From Sipunculus nudus (taxonomy: Eukaryota; Annelida; Sipuncula; Golfingiida; Sipunculidae), in assembly GCA_026874595.1 (NCBI GenBank), contig CM049318.1, forward strand, positions 17,532,241-17,596,240: a stretch of DNA of 64,000 nucleotides, given 5' to 3'. A model generated the notes under the pieces. It ran no database searches, was not told where the DNA came from, and worked only from the letters and a program-made list of their open reading frames with translations. The translations under genes and the position numbers were made by a program. The first letter of the stretch is position 1. Every line of letters begins with the position of its first letter. Below are positions 47,956 to 60,400 of this stretch, piece after piece.

Positions 47956-50900
47956 TTGATCACTTGATACAGTATCTGCATATATAAACTACATATTTAT
48001 TTTTGCATTATTAGTATATTCAGGTTATATTGTAGTATAGGTAAAGCGAGACCAACTACGTATTGACGATATACGCTTTATTTTTCATTTTTATTACTGT
48101 GTAATGTTGTTTCGAAAACAAATAAAAATATCAATTACCATTGTCATGGAAATACCGTTCATTGTATATTTAAAACCATCATAAAGTCGATCACACGACA
48201 GTACGTTTTCTTATTTAAGTCTTCAACGGTCAAAATAAAAAAAAATAAAACAACTTAAGCTTTCTAGATTGCCAAGGTTATAATTAAGGCTATGGCTGTT
48301 TGACTTGTATCTATATTTGAAGGCAGTTTCTTTGTTTCATCGATTAAATGATACAGCATGGATGACACTAACCCTGTTAATGTGCCGTATCGAAATGTAT
48401 CGATATATCGACATATTGATACAGCCTAAGTTACCACACTTGTATTGGTCACGTGATAAATGAACATATGATTGGAATTTAACCTGAATCAGGGAAGGTA
48501 ATGAAGAACATCCGTGACCAACTTCCGGTTCCGTATCTGTTGTAAGGTGCAAGGCGTACAGGATAACCTGAACATTGTTTCAGTCCGTCTACGGTCACGG
48601 ACACTCCACTTGTCTTCTTTAGCCAGGAAGGCCAGCTCTCTGGTGTTATATAGTTAACCGCTAGTCCCTGAGGAAAAATGATTCATAAAGTCCTAGATCC
48701 TAGGTTTAAATTAAGGCCAATTGTGTAAGTGATGCTTCAGAACGGAGTTTGTATTGCTTCATTATATCATCCATGTTATTTAATAGGAAGTTTAGCTAAA
48801 TATCAAATCGGTGAGTATAACACCTCAAAGGTACGTTTTATTTCCTATCCGGACAAGTAGGATTACAGAAAATATGAGATTTATGAAATGCTGAAAAGAA
48901 CGAGTGCACTTTACCTCCGTGGGACAACCAAAATAAAGATCTCTAGGATGCCATTCAAACGTCATCAGACATTTCCCATCCTCAGACTTAGCCAGTGTCA
49001 CTCTCACGTCGGACAAATCGATCTTCTTCTTTGGAACTTTGAAATATAAGAAGAAGTATATATTTTAAATAGAAATGTGAATTCTACGGAATGTAGGCCT
49101 GGACTATGTGTTTGCATTTATTTTTTCGGTCCATATTCACATGTTCAATCGGACATGTGTTACTGAACATTTCGGATCATTCTTAAAAGTCCTTTCTAGG
49201 TCCCGATCATTTCCCAGATTCTAATCAAAATCTACGCTGTTCTCCACTGATGCATTCCCGAGGTGCCCTAAAATATCAAGGGATTCTGATAAGGAATTAG
49301 TGAGTTTTGTCGGAACAGACACACACGTACACATGAACGGGAATGAACGTATTCTCTCTTGGCGAAGGCAACGAGTAATCTGTAATCTAAGAAATGCAAG
49401 CCTCTGCCTCTGTCATATGATTACACCCACTTTTTTTGCCAATATTCCCTTGTTTATTCGTGCACAAGTCAATATACATTTGTGTGTATTCCTTGATAAC
49501 GTTCTTAAATCCAGATAAGGTGGCGCATATCTTTCATGCGGGGGCAATGGCAATGGACAATGACTTTTATATGACAATGGAAACCGTACTGGCCCATTTC
49601 TCTCCTCATGTGTCAACATACATGACTGCGTAATGAGAAGTGTCAACACTTATTGAGCGAAAATAATTTTATAACTTGAGTGTCCACTGAAGAAATAATA
49701 GAATTATGCAATAAAACATATCGAATGTACGGGTAATGCATCTCTCCTTTCAAATTAATTTGCTTTCAAAAGCTGAGGGTACAGCTAGTACTGATTTACA
49801 GGATGAGCACACGACATCTGCGTGTTTGTGGTAATGGGCCAAGGTAAAAACGGCGTGGAGAGCGGTATGACCAACAGACCTGCGATGTGATGCTGCCGGG
49901 AATTTAATTGTGTGCATGTGGAAGGGGCAAACGTGTGTGCATTCTATAGGTTAGGGCATCTTACTGATGCTGATAAATAAACTGGCCAACTGTCATGGCC
50001 CGTTTCTGTGGGGTTTTCTTGGACAAACAGACAGGACAATTTTAGTAGTATATAGATAGATAGTTGAGACCATTTATATCTTACCTGTCTTTTCCGTGTA
50101 AACAAAAGTTGCGCGAGTGGACTTTGCTTCCCTGTGCACACCTGGGACTATTACAGTTGGGCGGTTACCATAATAACGAGAGCGTGGTGGGTCAGGTGAC
50201 TGTGTTGTTATTAGCTGAGAGAAACCGGACACCCATACTATAAAGTCTGTACATGGTGGCAGGTCCGATATTGTCAGGGACAATGCACTATAACCTACGT
50301 AGGACTGGTACTGGGTTCTGGATGCTCCGTACATCTTACTCTGAAAGATGAACCATGGATACATTCGTACATAATAGACTGGCCAGTAAAAAGATACACG
50401 TTAATGTATGACAAAAGAACAAATATTATATAGTTTTATTTATCAATCCTTCAGATTACTATTAGTATAACAGCCAAAAATTTTTCCACTCTTTCAATGT
50501 TCCTTAGATTCCTGTTAAAATCATTAAGAGTTTTCTTAAATAATGGATAATTCATTTATTAATGGATATACTGTCGCGATAAATGGAACCCTCTCGAAAA
50601 AATATTATACAGAAAAAAATTGTGAAAAGTTAACCCCTCGAGCACGAAATACAAACAGCAAGTAAAAGTTCTACTGGAGGAAAGGTATGGTAAGAAGGAT
50701 GGATGGCTAGCCTATATTGTATATATATGTTGATCTTGAAACATTACTGACTATTCCTTCTACTTCTATGTAACATGAATGAAAACACAGGATTTTCATA
50801 ATTACATATACACGAAAAAAACTACATCCCCTGAATTTGGTCGCTGTTTCTTATAGTACTTACCCTTTCTTCGACCTTTCCGTTGAGCACAAACTTATAA

Positions 50901-53900
50901 TGTACGATGTAGTTCCATTTTTCGTTGCTGGAGGAACCTGATGGCTTTGACCACGACACCTGTATCCGTCCCTCGCTTCTGCTCGACGCACCCAAATTGG
51001 TGATGTTGAGAAACTTGCTGTGTGGTGACAGAACGGACTCCGGTCGGTCTTTTAAAGATGAAGGATTTTTATAAAGCATAAGGCGATCGTTACAGACAAT
51101 AAATATTCGGTTTTGTGTAGGATGTACCCAAATAGTTCAGCCGCTTTGACTTCAGAACATATCAGGAGTGCTTGTTTTTATACAACAGACACTCACAGAC
51201 AAAACAACTGCGACTTTGGAACCACTAACTTAATTCAACGCTATGTTAGAGTTTATTTTTTTACATAATTTTTAAAACATGTACTTTCATTGAACATACG
51301 TTGCAGCCGACAGGCTTTAACATATTAACATTGAAGATGTTATTAAAGTATAATTTATATGCGTATGTTAGTCCTACAGATCTAAATGGTAATTATACCG
51401 GAGTGTGGAATTGACACGAAAAACATGGGGCTCTGTTTGCCGATCCCGTATTTGTTCAAGGGGGCCAAGCGCATTGGATATGCCATGTTGTCCAGCAAGC
51501 CTTCAATAGCGACATCAAGCGATCCCCTTTGCTCCTTCCAATACGGCCAGCTTTCAGGAGTTTTGTATATCACGTATAATCCCTGAAAAAAAATAATAAG
51601 TAACCAGGTATGTATCATGTTCAGACCTCCCAATACGTGCACAGTTGCAGCTACAGAGAAATAAAATAAAATCGGAATATTATATACAATCTACTGTAAT
51701 TTTCTTTAAAAATAAATAAATAAAAAAAAAAAAAAAACAAAAAAAAACGCCACGACCAGCTTCGTTCAGCGGCTAGTCCCGGCCGCACAGGATAGTAACA
51801 GGGCCTGAAATTGACTGCAAGACGATATACAGATCTTCAATAATGCCTCTTAATTGGAACGTTAATGGTACCATGAAATATAGAAGAATGGAAAGTTAAG
51901 GGAGTAAGTGAATGTGGTACCTGAAAAGGACAACCATAAGGTCTTGCCTCCGGGGAATACGAAAAATGAACAGAGTAATTCCCGTTTTCTGTCGATGAAA
52001 GGTGCATCTCAACACGAGAGAAAGAAATTTCCTCCAGAGGTCCTGTGAATAGATGCTTGCTATTAATCACTGTCAATTTACGTTTTTGCATATTTAAGCT
52101 TTAAATTTCCCTACAAAGTCACTGAAAAATCCTGCAATATTTCGATTATTAGGGCGTGGTTAAAACATAAATTCGTTAAGAACGTTGCCGATGCACGTCG
52201 ACTTGAAATAAAACTATTTCCGCAGTTGGATGTTCCCTTGGACACTGTCCTCTTAGTCGTTACGCATTGCATACCCGGGCCCCTTTTCAAACCCTGGTAG
52301 GTTTAACTAGATGAGGACGGACAATGGTCCCCTCATAGGGCCCGCTTTTCTGGGAGAGCTGGATACGTTTACATATATGTAAAGAGTTTAATCAACATTT
52401 AAAAAAAAGACAAACATAAACAGATTTTTAAAAAATATGTATGAGGGAACAAAAATCCTACTGGTTCAATTCATATTAAAGAAGATATGTCTGAAATAAT
52501 GTGGACAAACACAATCAACGATTGTACTCTGGCGGCCAAATTTGATTTTGAGCAAGTCTGTAATGCTGTTATGATGGAGTCCTTTTAATGAATTTGAAAA
52601 AAGTAAAGGGTATTCTTTTTGTGAGAATGTTTGCGACAGAAAATCCCGATTGTGGTTTGGCCGCCATATTGGATTTTTTTGGCGGTGTGCAATTTGACGT
52701 TGATGGAGCCCTCATAGGAAGTATTAGGAACCAATCATCCCTGTAAATATGAGAAAATCTAGCATGTTCTTGTTGAGTATCATACACAAAGGAAAATCAC
52801 CGAGTTAGCTCTGGCAGCCATATTGGAATTCAGACAGGTCTAGAAATAAACAGATCTGGAGCCCTTTAGGCACTTATCATCCCTGTGAATTTGAGAAAGA
52901 TCAAGCATGCCGTTTTTGAGATATCGCGTTCGAAATAAAGCGACACTGACGGACGGACGGAAGGGCAGACACGGTAATCATTTTTCAAGCGGGGCCCTAA
53001 TTATTTAGTTGATTGAAACTCTCATGGGCGCTGTCATTTTCCATACACAAATGCCCAGATGTCACAGGTTGCATATCTAAATTGTAGATATACCGTTTTT
53101 AATAAAAATGGAATCTATTAATGTGAGATATCTCGAGACATTTTATTTTTTAAAGTCATCGACCGTCATCAGGAGATCTCTGCTTTGTTAGTGGTATAAA
53201 TCAAGTGACCATTTATATTCAATAATAATAAAAAGGCATGTCCACCAAGTCTCAAACGGTATTAATTCTGATGATGCTAAACTTGAAATCAACCAAGACT
53301 GACTCAGAAAATACATGGTTGGAATTGGTTTTAAAATCATAATCGTTTATTGAAAATTAAAAACGACCGATGATCAATTATTAATGATTAATTTATTTAC
53401 TATTTATATTACTTTAAATAGAGTATATAGTGTACTACTACCCATAATATTGACCCCAGTAAAGAGTGCGACATGTACATTGGTATGAATAATGAAATCA
53501 TCAGACGACCCAAGGTCTACTTTACATCGAACGATTGTTGGCTGTGCAAGGTTCCGCTTTGACGCTAATTTTTTACTTTGGGTTCAATTATCTGACAGGA
53601 TTATATTTTTGGCGTGTGCATACATAATCCTTTTAATCGATTATGAAAAATGCAATCGATTTAATCGATTTTTTTAAAGAAAGCGACTAATCATCGATTT
53701 ATTTATAATCGGCACATCACTATTCTCTTTCCCTTGGCCTTAAGCCAATGTTGTTCGGAGTGTCGACCAAGATGTCTTTGTAAAACTGCGTTTGTAGGGA
53801 TACGTAAAAAGATAGATGACTTACTTGTTCTATAAGTAGAGAGTGAGACAGGTTCCCTGGAAACGGCCGTTCTGTAAATATGTGGATCAGCGTCCGGGTA

Positions 53901-56870
53901 CAGATGGCTGGTGGTGGTGGTAGACAACTTCTGTGCTAAATTCTCTGAGAAGCCGGAAACCCATACCAGGAAGTTTGTGCAAGCAGGTACCCCTACGACC
54001 TGATGCGACGTGTCCGAGTACCGGTATCCGGAGTATGACTTTGTTGGGCTCTAGAAACAAACGCCTTTTATATTAAATCTTACCGTATGATCCATAGTTA
54101 ATGTCACCATGGTGATTCATCACTCATAATGCCTCCGCTTCATATTTTACATTTTAATGTGTTTATTATCTGGTTCTCACCAGCGTCTCGCAGACCCTGC
54201 TTCACTAGGCTTTAACTTTCTAAAAGTACGTCCAGGGAAAACCTTTTTAGGTAAGTGACATCAGTTATTATATGTGTGATTCTGGTAATATGAAGTTCAG
54301 TGTAAGCTCGTCCGAGAATTATTTGGAGACAAAATAATGAAAATTGACAATAGTAAATTGACAATGGCAAATAAACTTATACTCAATGGGAGAGCAAATT
54401 CGAATAGGACATTAGTTGCGTCTGTAGGCAACTCTGTACATCAACCAACAATACCGATTTTGAAAGTTCGCAATAAGACGGTACTGTGCTGTTCTCGTCT
54501 GGTTACAGCATGTTTAAATGCGGTTGTTTGTGTAGCTTTTACGTTCATGCATTTTATAGACACTATTGCATTACAGATATAGAAATAGCCGACCTCAAGC
54601 TAACAAGTATTCACTTTTTTCTGTATGCATTCGCACCTGTTACATATCAACAATGTACCTGCACTGAATGTGTGACAATTCTTCCGTCCATCAAATACTT
54701 GTAGTGGACAGTAAAGTGCCATCGTTCATCGCTGTGAAAGCCACCGGAAATTCCCCATCTGACAGAAAACTTGGTTTTCTCTGAACCTGATGCTGTCAAA
54801 CCGGTTATATTCAAATCCGCTTCTGATCGTGAGAGTTGGTTTCCTGACAGCCGATGGCCAAGAAATAAACTTATGTAAAACACTAGCAACAGTATATGTT
54901 TTGGGACCACAGGACATGGCAGGCAGGTTAATTAGCTGTGTATAGAGCATGAAAAACAACTGACCCCCGACTCCTGTGTTTTTTCTAAGATGATCGATCA
55001 CATATATCATAACTCGACAACAAACCCTGTTTCAACTGAAACAACGATATATGTGTCTTCAGCCGGTACTGAATCTTCCTGGAATCGTTTGTCATATTAC
55101 GTGACTACTCCTTGAAAATAATGAAAATTTTCTATAAATATTTGCACACTGAAATTCTTTCATTTTTGGACTCTGAATTCTCATATCCCGTCGAATCCAC
55201 CCAGTGGTCACACGTGATCAACTAACTAACGCATCCAATCATTGGATTTAAGCTTTGGAAACTATTCTATTTACAATAGCATAGGTAATGTACGAAAGAC
55301 ATGCAAATCAAATCAACTATTTTTTTTTATGTCTGAAATTATATAAGTAAATGTGTTATCAAAATGAATAAGTTGTTTTCTATTTTGTATATAAGAAACC
55401 CTTACAAACCGGCAATGTTTGCTAATTTGACATGAACACGGCAGGAAATAGTTGTCTGCAGTGCACACATTTGAAAAGAAAATTAAAGATTTTTCAAAAT
55501 CTCAGAGAGGAATACTTTGTCTAATCTTAAATTGCATAAAAATCTTTTTGAGGAAGCAAATATTCTTGTCATTCTAAAATCTCTACACCGCTTTTATGAA
55601 CTCTGTAATTTGAATTAAATTAACGAACTGTTAAATGGTTGGGTACTTTCAAATAACACCATGGCCTCGAAAGATTCATTGTAACCCCTCATATGTGAAA
55701 ATCTCAGGCAAGTCGAAGGGAAAGAGCATTGGGTTTTAATTTATACTTTGCAAATTCATTTATTCTTTGCGTTAATTCAATACTAGTTTCCTAATTATAA
55801 TACCTGCATTAATTTTAAAGCGATACCGTTGAAATAAGATGAATTTCCATTGCGTTTAGGTGTCCCTTATGCATGGCATCACTGCTCAAATCAGTTTCTA
55901 ACTGATATATCGGTATATCGCGATATGGTGATTTGCTTAATGCGTATCGCGAAATAGTTTCCACATACCGATGTTTTTCTATATTTACATATTTTGTTAT
56001 ACTTACCGAAAACTACTTTTTTCTGTAGTAAAATAATGTTTCTGTAAAACATTTAGACATCTAATTGGGGTTGGTTTAATGACTGGCTTAAAATGAAAGT
56101 CGCTAATATGTGTTCTTCGGACGTTCAGTAGGAAACGTTCAACTATTCTTGATATACACTCAAAGGTCCGTTCCAACAAATTTGCATGTCTGCTCGTTAT
56201 TGTTATACGAACAATATTTCCATACAGCAAAATGAAAGAAGTATTGGATAATCATTTATTAGTGTTCTCCCCTCGCATCGTTTTACATCTGATGGAAGAA
56301 CAATGGTCAAGTTAACAGTATTGTTGTATAGGAACGGGAGTCTTGCGATGTGTAACACGGCTGAGATTCTGCACGTAATATTTCCCATCTTGTACTTAAT
56401 TTTATTCAAGAATTTTCTAACTGTCAGGTTATTTGCACATGTAGGGTCGGAAGAAACTGACTTTAAATGTTTCTTTGAGTACTATGAACAACAAGCAAGT
56501 ACGTCACTTAGTACAGTCGTACAATATTTTTCGTGTGTATTTCATGTTTGAATTTTTTTACGTTGTTAAAAATATATATAAATATATATCAATAAATTAT
56601 AGAAACAAAGAAATTGAGAGAGAATATAAAATGACAGAATCAATGAACACTGTGTAACGGATGCAGTACTCAGGCATAAAATGATTTAACTGGCCCCTAA
56701 GTTTTACAATACTTTAAACCGTCGTCAATCAAATGTATTCTACTTAGATTTGATATAATTAATTAGATAGACATACCTATGTCCACATTATTTTGGTGGA
56801 GAGGATAAATAAGCCCAGTGGAGAGTTCGACCAGAACCATAAAGCAAACCAATACATGACTTACTGACAT
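45337..56870 (-). CDS. FN3 gene C: secreted five-FN3 receptor-like protein
   Basis: Twelve exons on the minus strand: 56777-56870, 54659-54843, 53825-54050, 51921-52042, 51399-51582, 50864-51048, 50085-50340, 48915-49036, 48484-48667, 47733-47844, 46733-46914 and 45337-45374. The sum is 1890 nt, about 629 residues, and every junction keeps frame. Exons 2-5 and 6-9 are two copies of the same four-exon block (185, 226/256, 122 and 184 nt), each coding FN3-1, linker and FN3-2. Exons 10-11 code the last FN3, with TAWSDWGESAP, near the class I cytokine receptor WSXWS box. A signal peptide starts the protein and a Cys tail (DDDGTCKETQSG) ends it; no membrane span is seen. A solo LTR sits in the last intron. 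An alternative is two separate genes, but exon 6 joins exon 5 in phase 1 and no signal exon or promoter lies between them. Confidence 0.75.
45402..46182 (-). mobile_element. Solo LTR of a retrotransposon
   Basis: On the minus strand it begins TGTTACAGG and ends CCGTAACA (TG..CA with short inverted ends). It has a TATATAAAGG box near 45,915 and an AATAAA signal near 45,565 in the right order for U3-R-U5. Length is 781 bp. No internal coding region or second LTR is present. Flanking 5-mers (ATTAA, TTATA) are not an exact duplication. It lies in the last intron of gene C, in the same sense as the gene. Confidence 0.65.
46733..46914 (-). CDS. Gene C exon 11: second half of last FN3, WSDWGES
   Basis: 182 nt; YGLSGLEMNGTVRVDHVD, STTLTDLLPGYNYTVSVTAW and SDWGESAPYSRKFTTGDE; donor GTAAAA. 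Codes WSDWG where A and B have VSDWG. Confidence 0.8.
47060..47345 (+). mobile_element. SINE-like element in gene C intron 10
   Basis: GAGTTCAAATCTC resembles a tRNA B box. The GC content is unlike the surrounding intron, with a structured body (GGTTCCTCGGCGTTATGCCC) before AT-rich sequence. Class uncertain. Confidence 0.35.
47733..47844 (-). CDS. Gene C exon 10: first half of last FN3
   Basis: 112 nt; PEPPTELTAQDFTCRRMRIQ and WITRKAEVHHINYYMI; donor GTATAT. Confidence 0.8.
47872..47955. repeat. (TA)n microsatellite
   Basis: Interrupted TA tract beside exon 10 of gene C; it generates spurious Tyr-Ile frames. Confidence 0.95.
48484..48667 (-). CDS. Gene C exon 9: second half of FN3 block 2, domain 2
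   Basis: 184 nt; GLAVNYITPESWPSW, VDGLKQCSGYPVRLAPYNRY and GTGSWSRMFFIT. Donor GTTAAA is non-optimal. Confidence 0.75.
48915..49036 (-). CDS. Gene C exon 8: first half of FN3 block 2, domain 2
   Basis: 122 nt; KKKIDLSDVRVTLAKSED, GKCLMTFEWHPRDLYFGCPT. Same Cys pair as the paralogues. Confidence 0.8.
50085..50340 (-). CDS. Gene C exon 7: end of FN3 block 2, domain 1, and linker
   Basis: 256 nt; LSLTISDLPPCTDFIVWVSG, then a Pro/Arg linker (SPDPPRSRYYGNRPTVIVPG). Confidence 0.8.
50864..51048 (-). CDS. Gene C exon 6: start of FN3 block 2
   Basis: 185 nt, same length as exon 2. KFLNITNLGASSRSEG, RIQVSWSKPSGSSSNEKWNY and IVHYKFVLNGKVEER; donor GTAAGT. Confidence 0.8.
51399..51582 (-). CDS. Gene C exon 5: second half of FN3 block 1, domain 2
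   Basis: 184 nt; GLYVIYKTPESWPYWKEQRG, LLDNMAYPMRLAPLNKYGIG; acceptor TTTTTTTTCAG. Confidence 0.85.
51921..52042 (-). CDS. Gene C exon 4: first half of FN3 block 1, domain 2
   Basis: 122 nt; PLEEISFSRVEMHLSSTE, NGNYSVHFSYSPEARPYGCP. The first Cys of the pair is replaced here (NYS instead of TCY), so this domain probably lacks that disulfide. Confidence 0.8.
52480..52985. repeat. Diverged tandem repeat in gene C intron 3
   Basis: About three 160-bp units sharing GGAGCCCT, ATCATCCCTGTGAAT and TTTGAGAAAGATCAAGCATG; ends in GACGGACGGACGG. No gene in this intron (52,043-53,824). Confidence 0.5.
53825..54050 (-). CDS. Gene C exon 3: end of FN3 block 1, domain 1, and linker
   Basis: 226 nt; YRYSDTSHQVVGVPACTNFL, VWVSGFSENLAQKLSTTTTS and a linker through YPDADPHIYRTAVSREPVSL; donor GTAAGT. 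Confidence 0.8.
54659..54843 (-). CDS. Gene C exon 2: first half of FN3 block 1, domain 1
   Basis: 185 nt; LSRSEADLNITGLTASGSEK, TKFSVRWGISGGFHSDERWH and FTVHYKYLMDGRIV. The longer open frame upstream (MVPKHILLLVFYISLFLGH) reads through the acceptor; the true start is exon 1. Confidence 0.8.
54844..56776. other. Gene C intron 1
   Basis: AT-rich, with no exon or repeat family I can recognise; short frames near 56,003-56,551 have no domain features. Confidence 0.5.
56777..56870 (-). CDS. Gene C exon 1: signal peptide
   Basis: MSVSHVLVCFMVLVELSTGL then IYPLHQNNVDI; donor GTATGT in phase 1, matching exon 2. Hydrophobic core VLVCFMVLV. Confidence 0.75.
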
Positions 56871-57434
56871 CTTGAATGGGGATGTTCCCACGACGGTTTC
56901 CAAAAGGTTGTTACCCGTCGTCTTTATCTGAACTTGACACTTGCACCAGCTGCATCCTTACTGTTCAAGGTCGTACTGCGTATTACCTACTTCAGTCAAG
57001 GCCATTATTTCAGTCTGTCATCGTTATCTGTCCTCCTTGTCATCAGCTGCATCCTCCTCATTGTAAGTGCAGTATTATTAAGTATGTTAAGGTCAAAGGG
57101 CAGGGTATTCTTACTGTCACAAACGTCGGAGAAATATTTGGAGCATTAAGTAGCGATAAGATTCGTTAGGCATTTATATTGGCCTGATATGGCCTTTTCA
57201 GAGTCATGAAGCTAGTCAGTCAGAACAGTAGATTGTAATGGATGTAGGGAGTAGCAAAGGGGAGCCATTTGAGGCCTCGTCTGCTTTTGCATATGTTTGC
57301 TCTTATACCTTATATGATCATTATGACGCATGAGTCGTATGAGTCGTACGTGAAACCGTATGCAAAAATTAACTTAACAAGCTTAAGCAACCTTATCAGC
57401 ACTGCATGAACTTGTCATAACGCAGACAATATTA
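56871..57434. other. Upstream region of gene C
   Basis: Probable promoter/5' UTR. No TATA box like that of A and B; GGGATGTTCC at 56879-56888 is only a loose kappaB match. No other gene seen. Confidence 0.4.
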
Positions 57435-60400
57435 CAGTAGAACGTCGAATATCCAAAAGCCTCGGGGGACAAGTATTTTTGTTCGGATGAACGATTTCAC
57501 ATTAAATTTATCTGGGAATCATGGTGATTAGAGTTTCTAGACACTACCGGTTACTGACGGGTCTAAATTGAACTAGCCCATGATAAACATGTGACAATAT
57601 ATGGTTACAATTTCGATCGATTTAATTTATGTATCAAACAGAAAATATTATTATATAATACATGTAATATAATAATTTGTGAACAGCCCTGCACTTGTAA
57701 CAATAGAAATCGTACCTATATCATGTCACGCGTTGCTGCCATGATAACTGGAATGACCTGCCATGACCTCGAAAGTGCTGCCATCTCTCGGGCAGATAGT
57801 TAAACTACGGGAACCTTTTCACATGTACTGTATTTTTATTTAAATTACAAGTGGGAGGATCGGTTGAATGCACAAGTAAACAAGTTTATGTACACATTTT
57901 TATTTCAAATAAATGAAACAAAAGTAAAGAATCATTGCTTAACTTTATTTTTTAATCTGCTGTGAAATGTACGACTTTAATTATTTATGGCTATATTATC
58001 TGGACCTCTGATGCTTATGTTACAAATTAACTGCCAAGCAACATAATTGCATTAAAAAGCACCCGTCACATTTAAAGTACTTAAATGCACACTGCTAAGA
58101 TATTCACTTGAGACATGTCAGATTAAAAAAAAAATTATGTTCTCATTAAGTCTATTTCATAAACAAAAGTTTATGAGAAATTAATCACTAAAAAAGTGGA
58201 TACGGATATCTGACTCCCTTGAGCGTCGACTGCATGCTTGGTCCCTGATAAAGCGCAGCTCAGACAAGTGCAAAGGATCGGCTCTTGAGAGGCTCTTCAT
58301 CCATGAAAGCAGACCATCGGCGTGGGCAAACGCTTGTTTTGCAGTCGGGGGTGGGGTAACAGAGGTCGAATCATCCTCGTCATCACTGGCTACTGAAACA
58401 GCTTTTTCTTCACACATTGACTGTACGATCTCCTCATCAGTAAGCAAAGCTGCTGTGGGAACATCCTCATCGCAGTGCAGCCAATCAGTAATGACGAGTT
58501 CTGAATAATCGGCGTCGACAGCAGTAGCTATGGAACCGACATCTACGTCCATGGGTGACTCGACTGCAGACTCTGTGACAGCAGACCCCAAATCGGACCC
58601 CTTGAATAAAGAATTCTGCCAGCACTTGCGGATGGTCGATTGCTGCAGCAGGTCTCATGCAGAGCTCAGTAAGTTGATGGCATCACGCAGGGTAAACGAG
58701 CGCATTCTATCTACAATGGAGAGATTGCTGACCACGCAGTCGTCCAGCAGGGTTGAGACAGTCGCTTCCGGTAGTACTGCTTGGTGCACTCGATGATACC
58801 GGCGTCACATGGCTGGATCTTGCTTGTGCAGTTCTTGGGCAGAAAGATACACCATATGTTTCCGTCGTCGGTGCGTAGGTCTTCCTCCACAGGGTGGGCG
58901 GGGCAGTTGTCTACCAGCAGAACGGCACACGCGGGGGTCTGTTTCAGTGTGTCTCGATTGTAATGACGGACAGCAGAGACGAATTCCTGATGGAAAAACT
59001 CAACAAAGAGCTTTCGGTCCATCCATGCGTTCTTTTGGGCCTTGTACGCGACTGGTAGTGACTGCATATTCACATGCTTGAAGCAGCGAGGTTTTTGTGA
59101 CTTTCCAATCACAAGCGGGCGTACTTTGTGATCACCTGTTGCGTTGACACAGAGCAGGGCAGTGATGCGGTCTTTTGACACCTTATGACCCGGGGCACTT
59201 TTTTTTTCTGATGCATCTGCCAGTGTCTTGTCCGGTAGAACCTTCCAGTACAGCCCAGTCTCGTCAGCATTATACACCTTGCAGTCTTGAAGGTCTTCGT
59301 GCTCCTGCAGCTCACGGACCTGCTCACGAAACTGGTCTATCTGGCTTGTGTCTTCTGACAAGACTTCCCCCCGCACTTCCAGTTGGCCAATCCCGTGTCG
59401 CTCTTTAAATCGCTTGAGCCAGCCAGTCGTTGCCAAGAAGCTGCTACTTGATCCATTCAAGGCTTTGTCGAACCTGGCAGCCTTTTCCATTAAGATAGGA
59501 CCGGAGATGGGGCTGCCCTTGGATCGTTTTTGTAGGAACCAGGTGTACACTGCTGCCCCCAGCTTCTCATCTGATGTGGACCGCATCGTCTTGCGCTTCT
59601 TTGAATTAGGCGTGTCTGGTAACTTTGCCTTGAACTCTTGAAGTTTCTGATGGCTGGCCTTAATGTCGCTGATCGTAGATCTGCTGACGTTGAATTCTCT
59701 GGGGAGGTCAGCTGGCTTGGTACCCGTGTCAAGTTTTGCAAGGATTGACAGCTTGTCATCAACTCACAATACATGGCGCTTGCGCTTACCTGACTCAATT
59801 GACGAGTAAGTGTCAACAGTATGCAAAAATTCACCTGGAGAATAATCAAGATGAGATGACCGTTTTCTTGTTGGCATGGACTATCACGATGGATTTATCC
59901 GCTCCGTAGTATGGTTTATATAAATCTCAGAATTACCCTACTGCAGTCGTGAATAGCGATTCTAACCAATCAAAATTCCCAAATCTTGAGCAGAAATAAT
60001 ATGCCCAATCGACTTTTATGAGTAAATATCGGAAGCGCACATGAACTCAACATCTACTCACCGCAGTACTCGAGGCCTGGGTGACTACCGGAACGAAGAT
60101 CAAAGCTATCCTTTAAATCCACCCTGATCAAAGCTGAACCAAGGACTGCATGGTCCAACGGGGTTGTGTTTATCACACCTACGACCTGCGGTCGGCTACT
60201 CAGTAATTGTTGTAACGTCTTATTTGCACAGGTTAATGACCCCAGCTTGGGCATTCTATTGAAAGCGAACCCAGGACATACCCGGCTAGCGAGGCGGTGT
60301 TTTCACTGTCCCTACGCTCGGGTGCACTAATTAGTCGGCAATATTTATCACCGCTGATCTAGCGACCAGACGATCTTTTACACCATTTTGTTATTGGATT

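Noticed and set aside
54844-54910. Signal-like start (MVPKHILLLVFYISLFLG) just upstream of gene C exon 2
   Set aside because: It reads across the exon 2 acceptor. The exon at 56777-56870 supplies a signal peptide in the right phase with a good donor, so this is probably intronic, though an alternative first exon is possible.
58530-59641. Several plus-strand frames of 60-97 codons
   Set aside because: They are antisense to the Tigger transposase, whose DDE motifs fix the coding strand.
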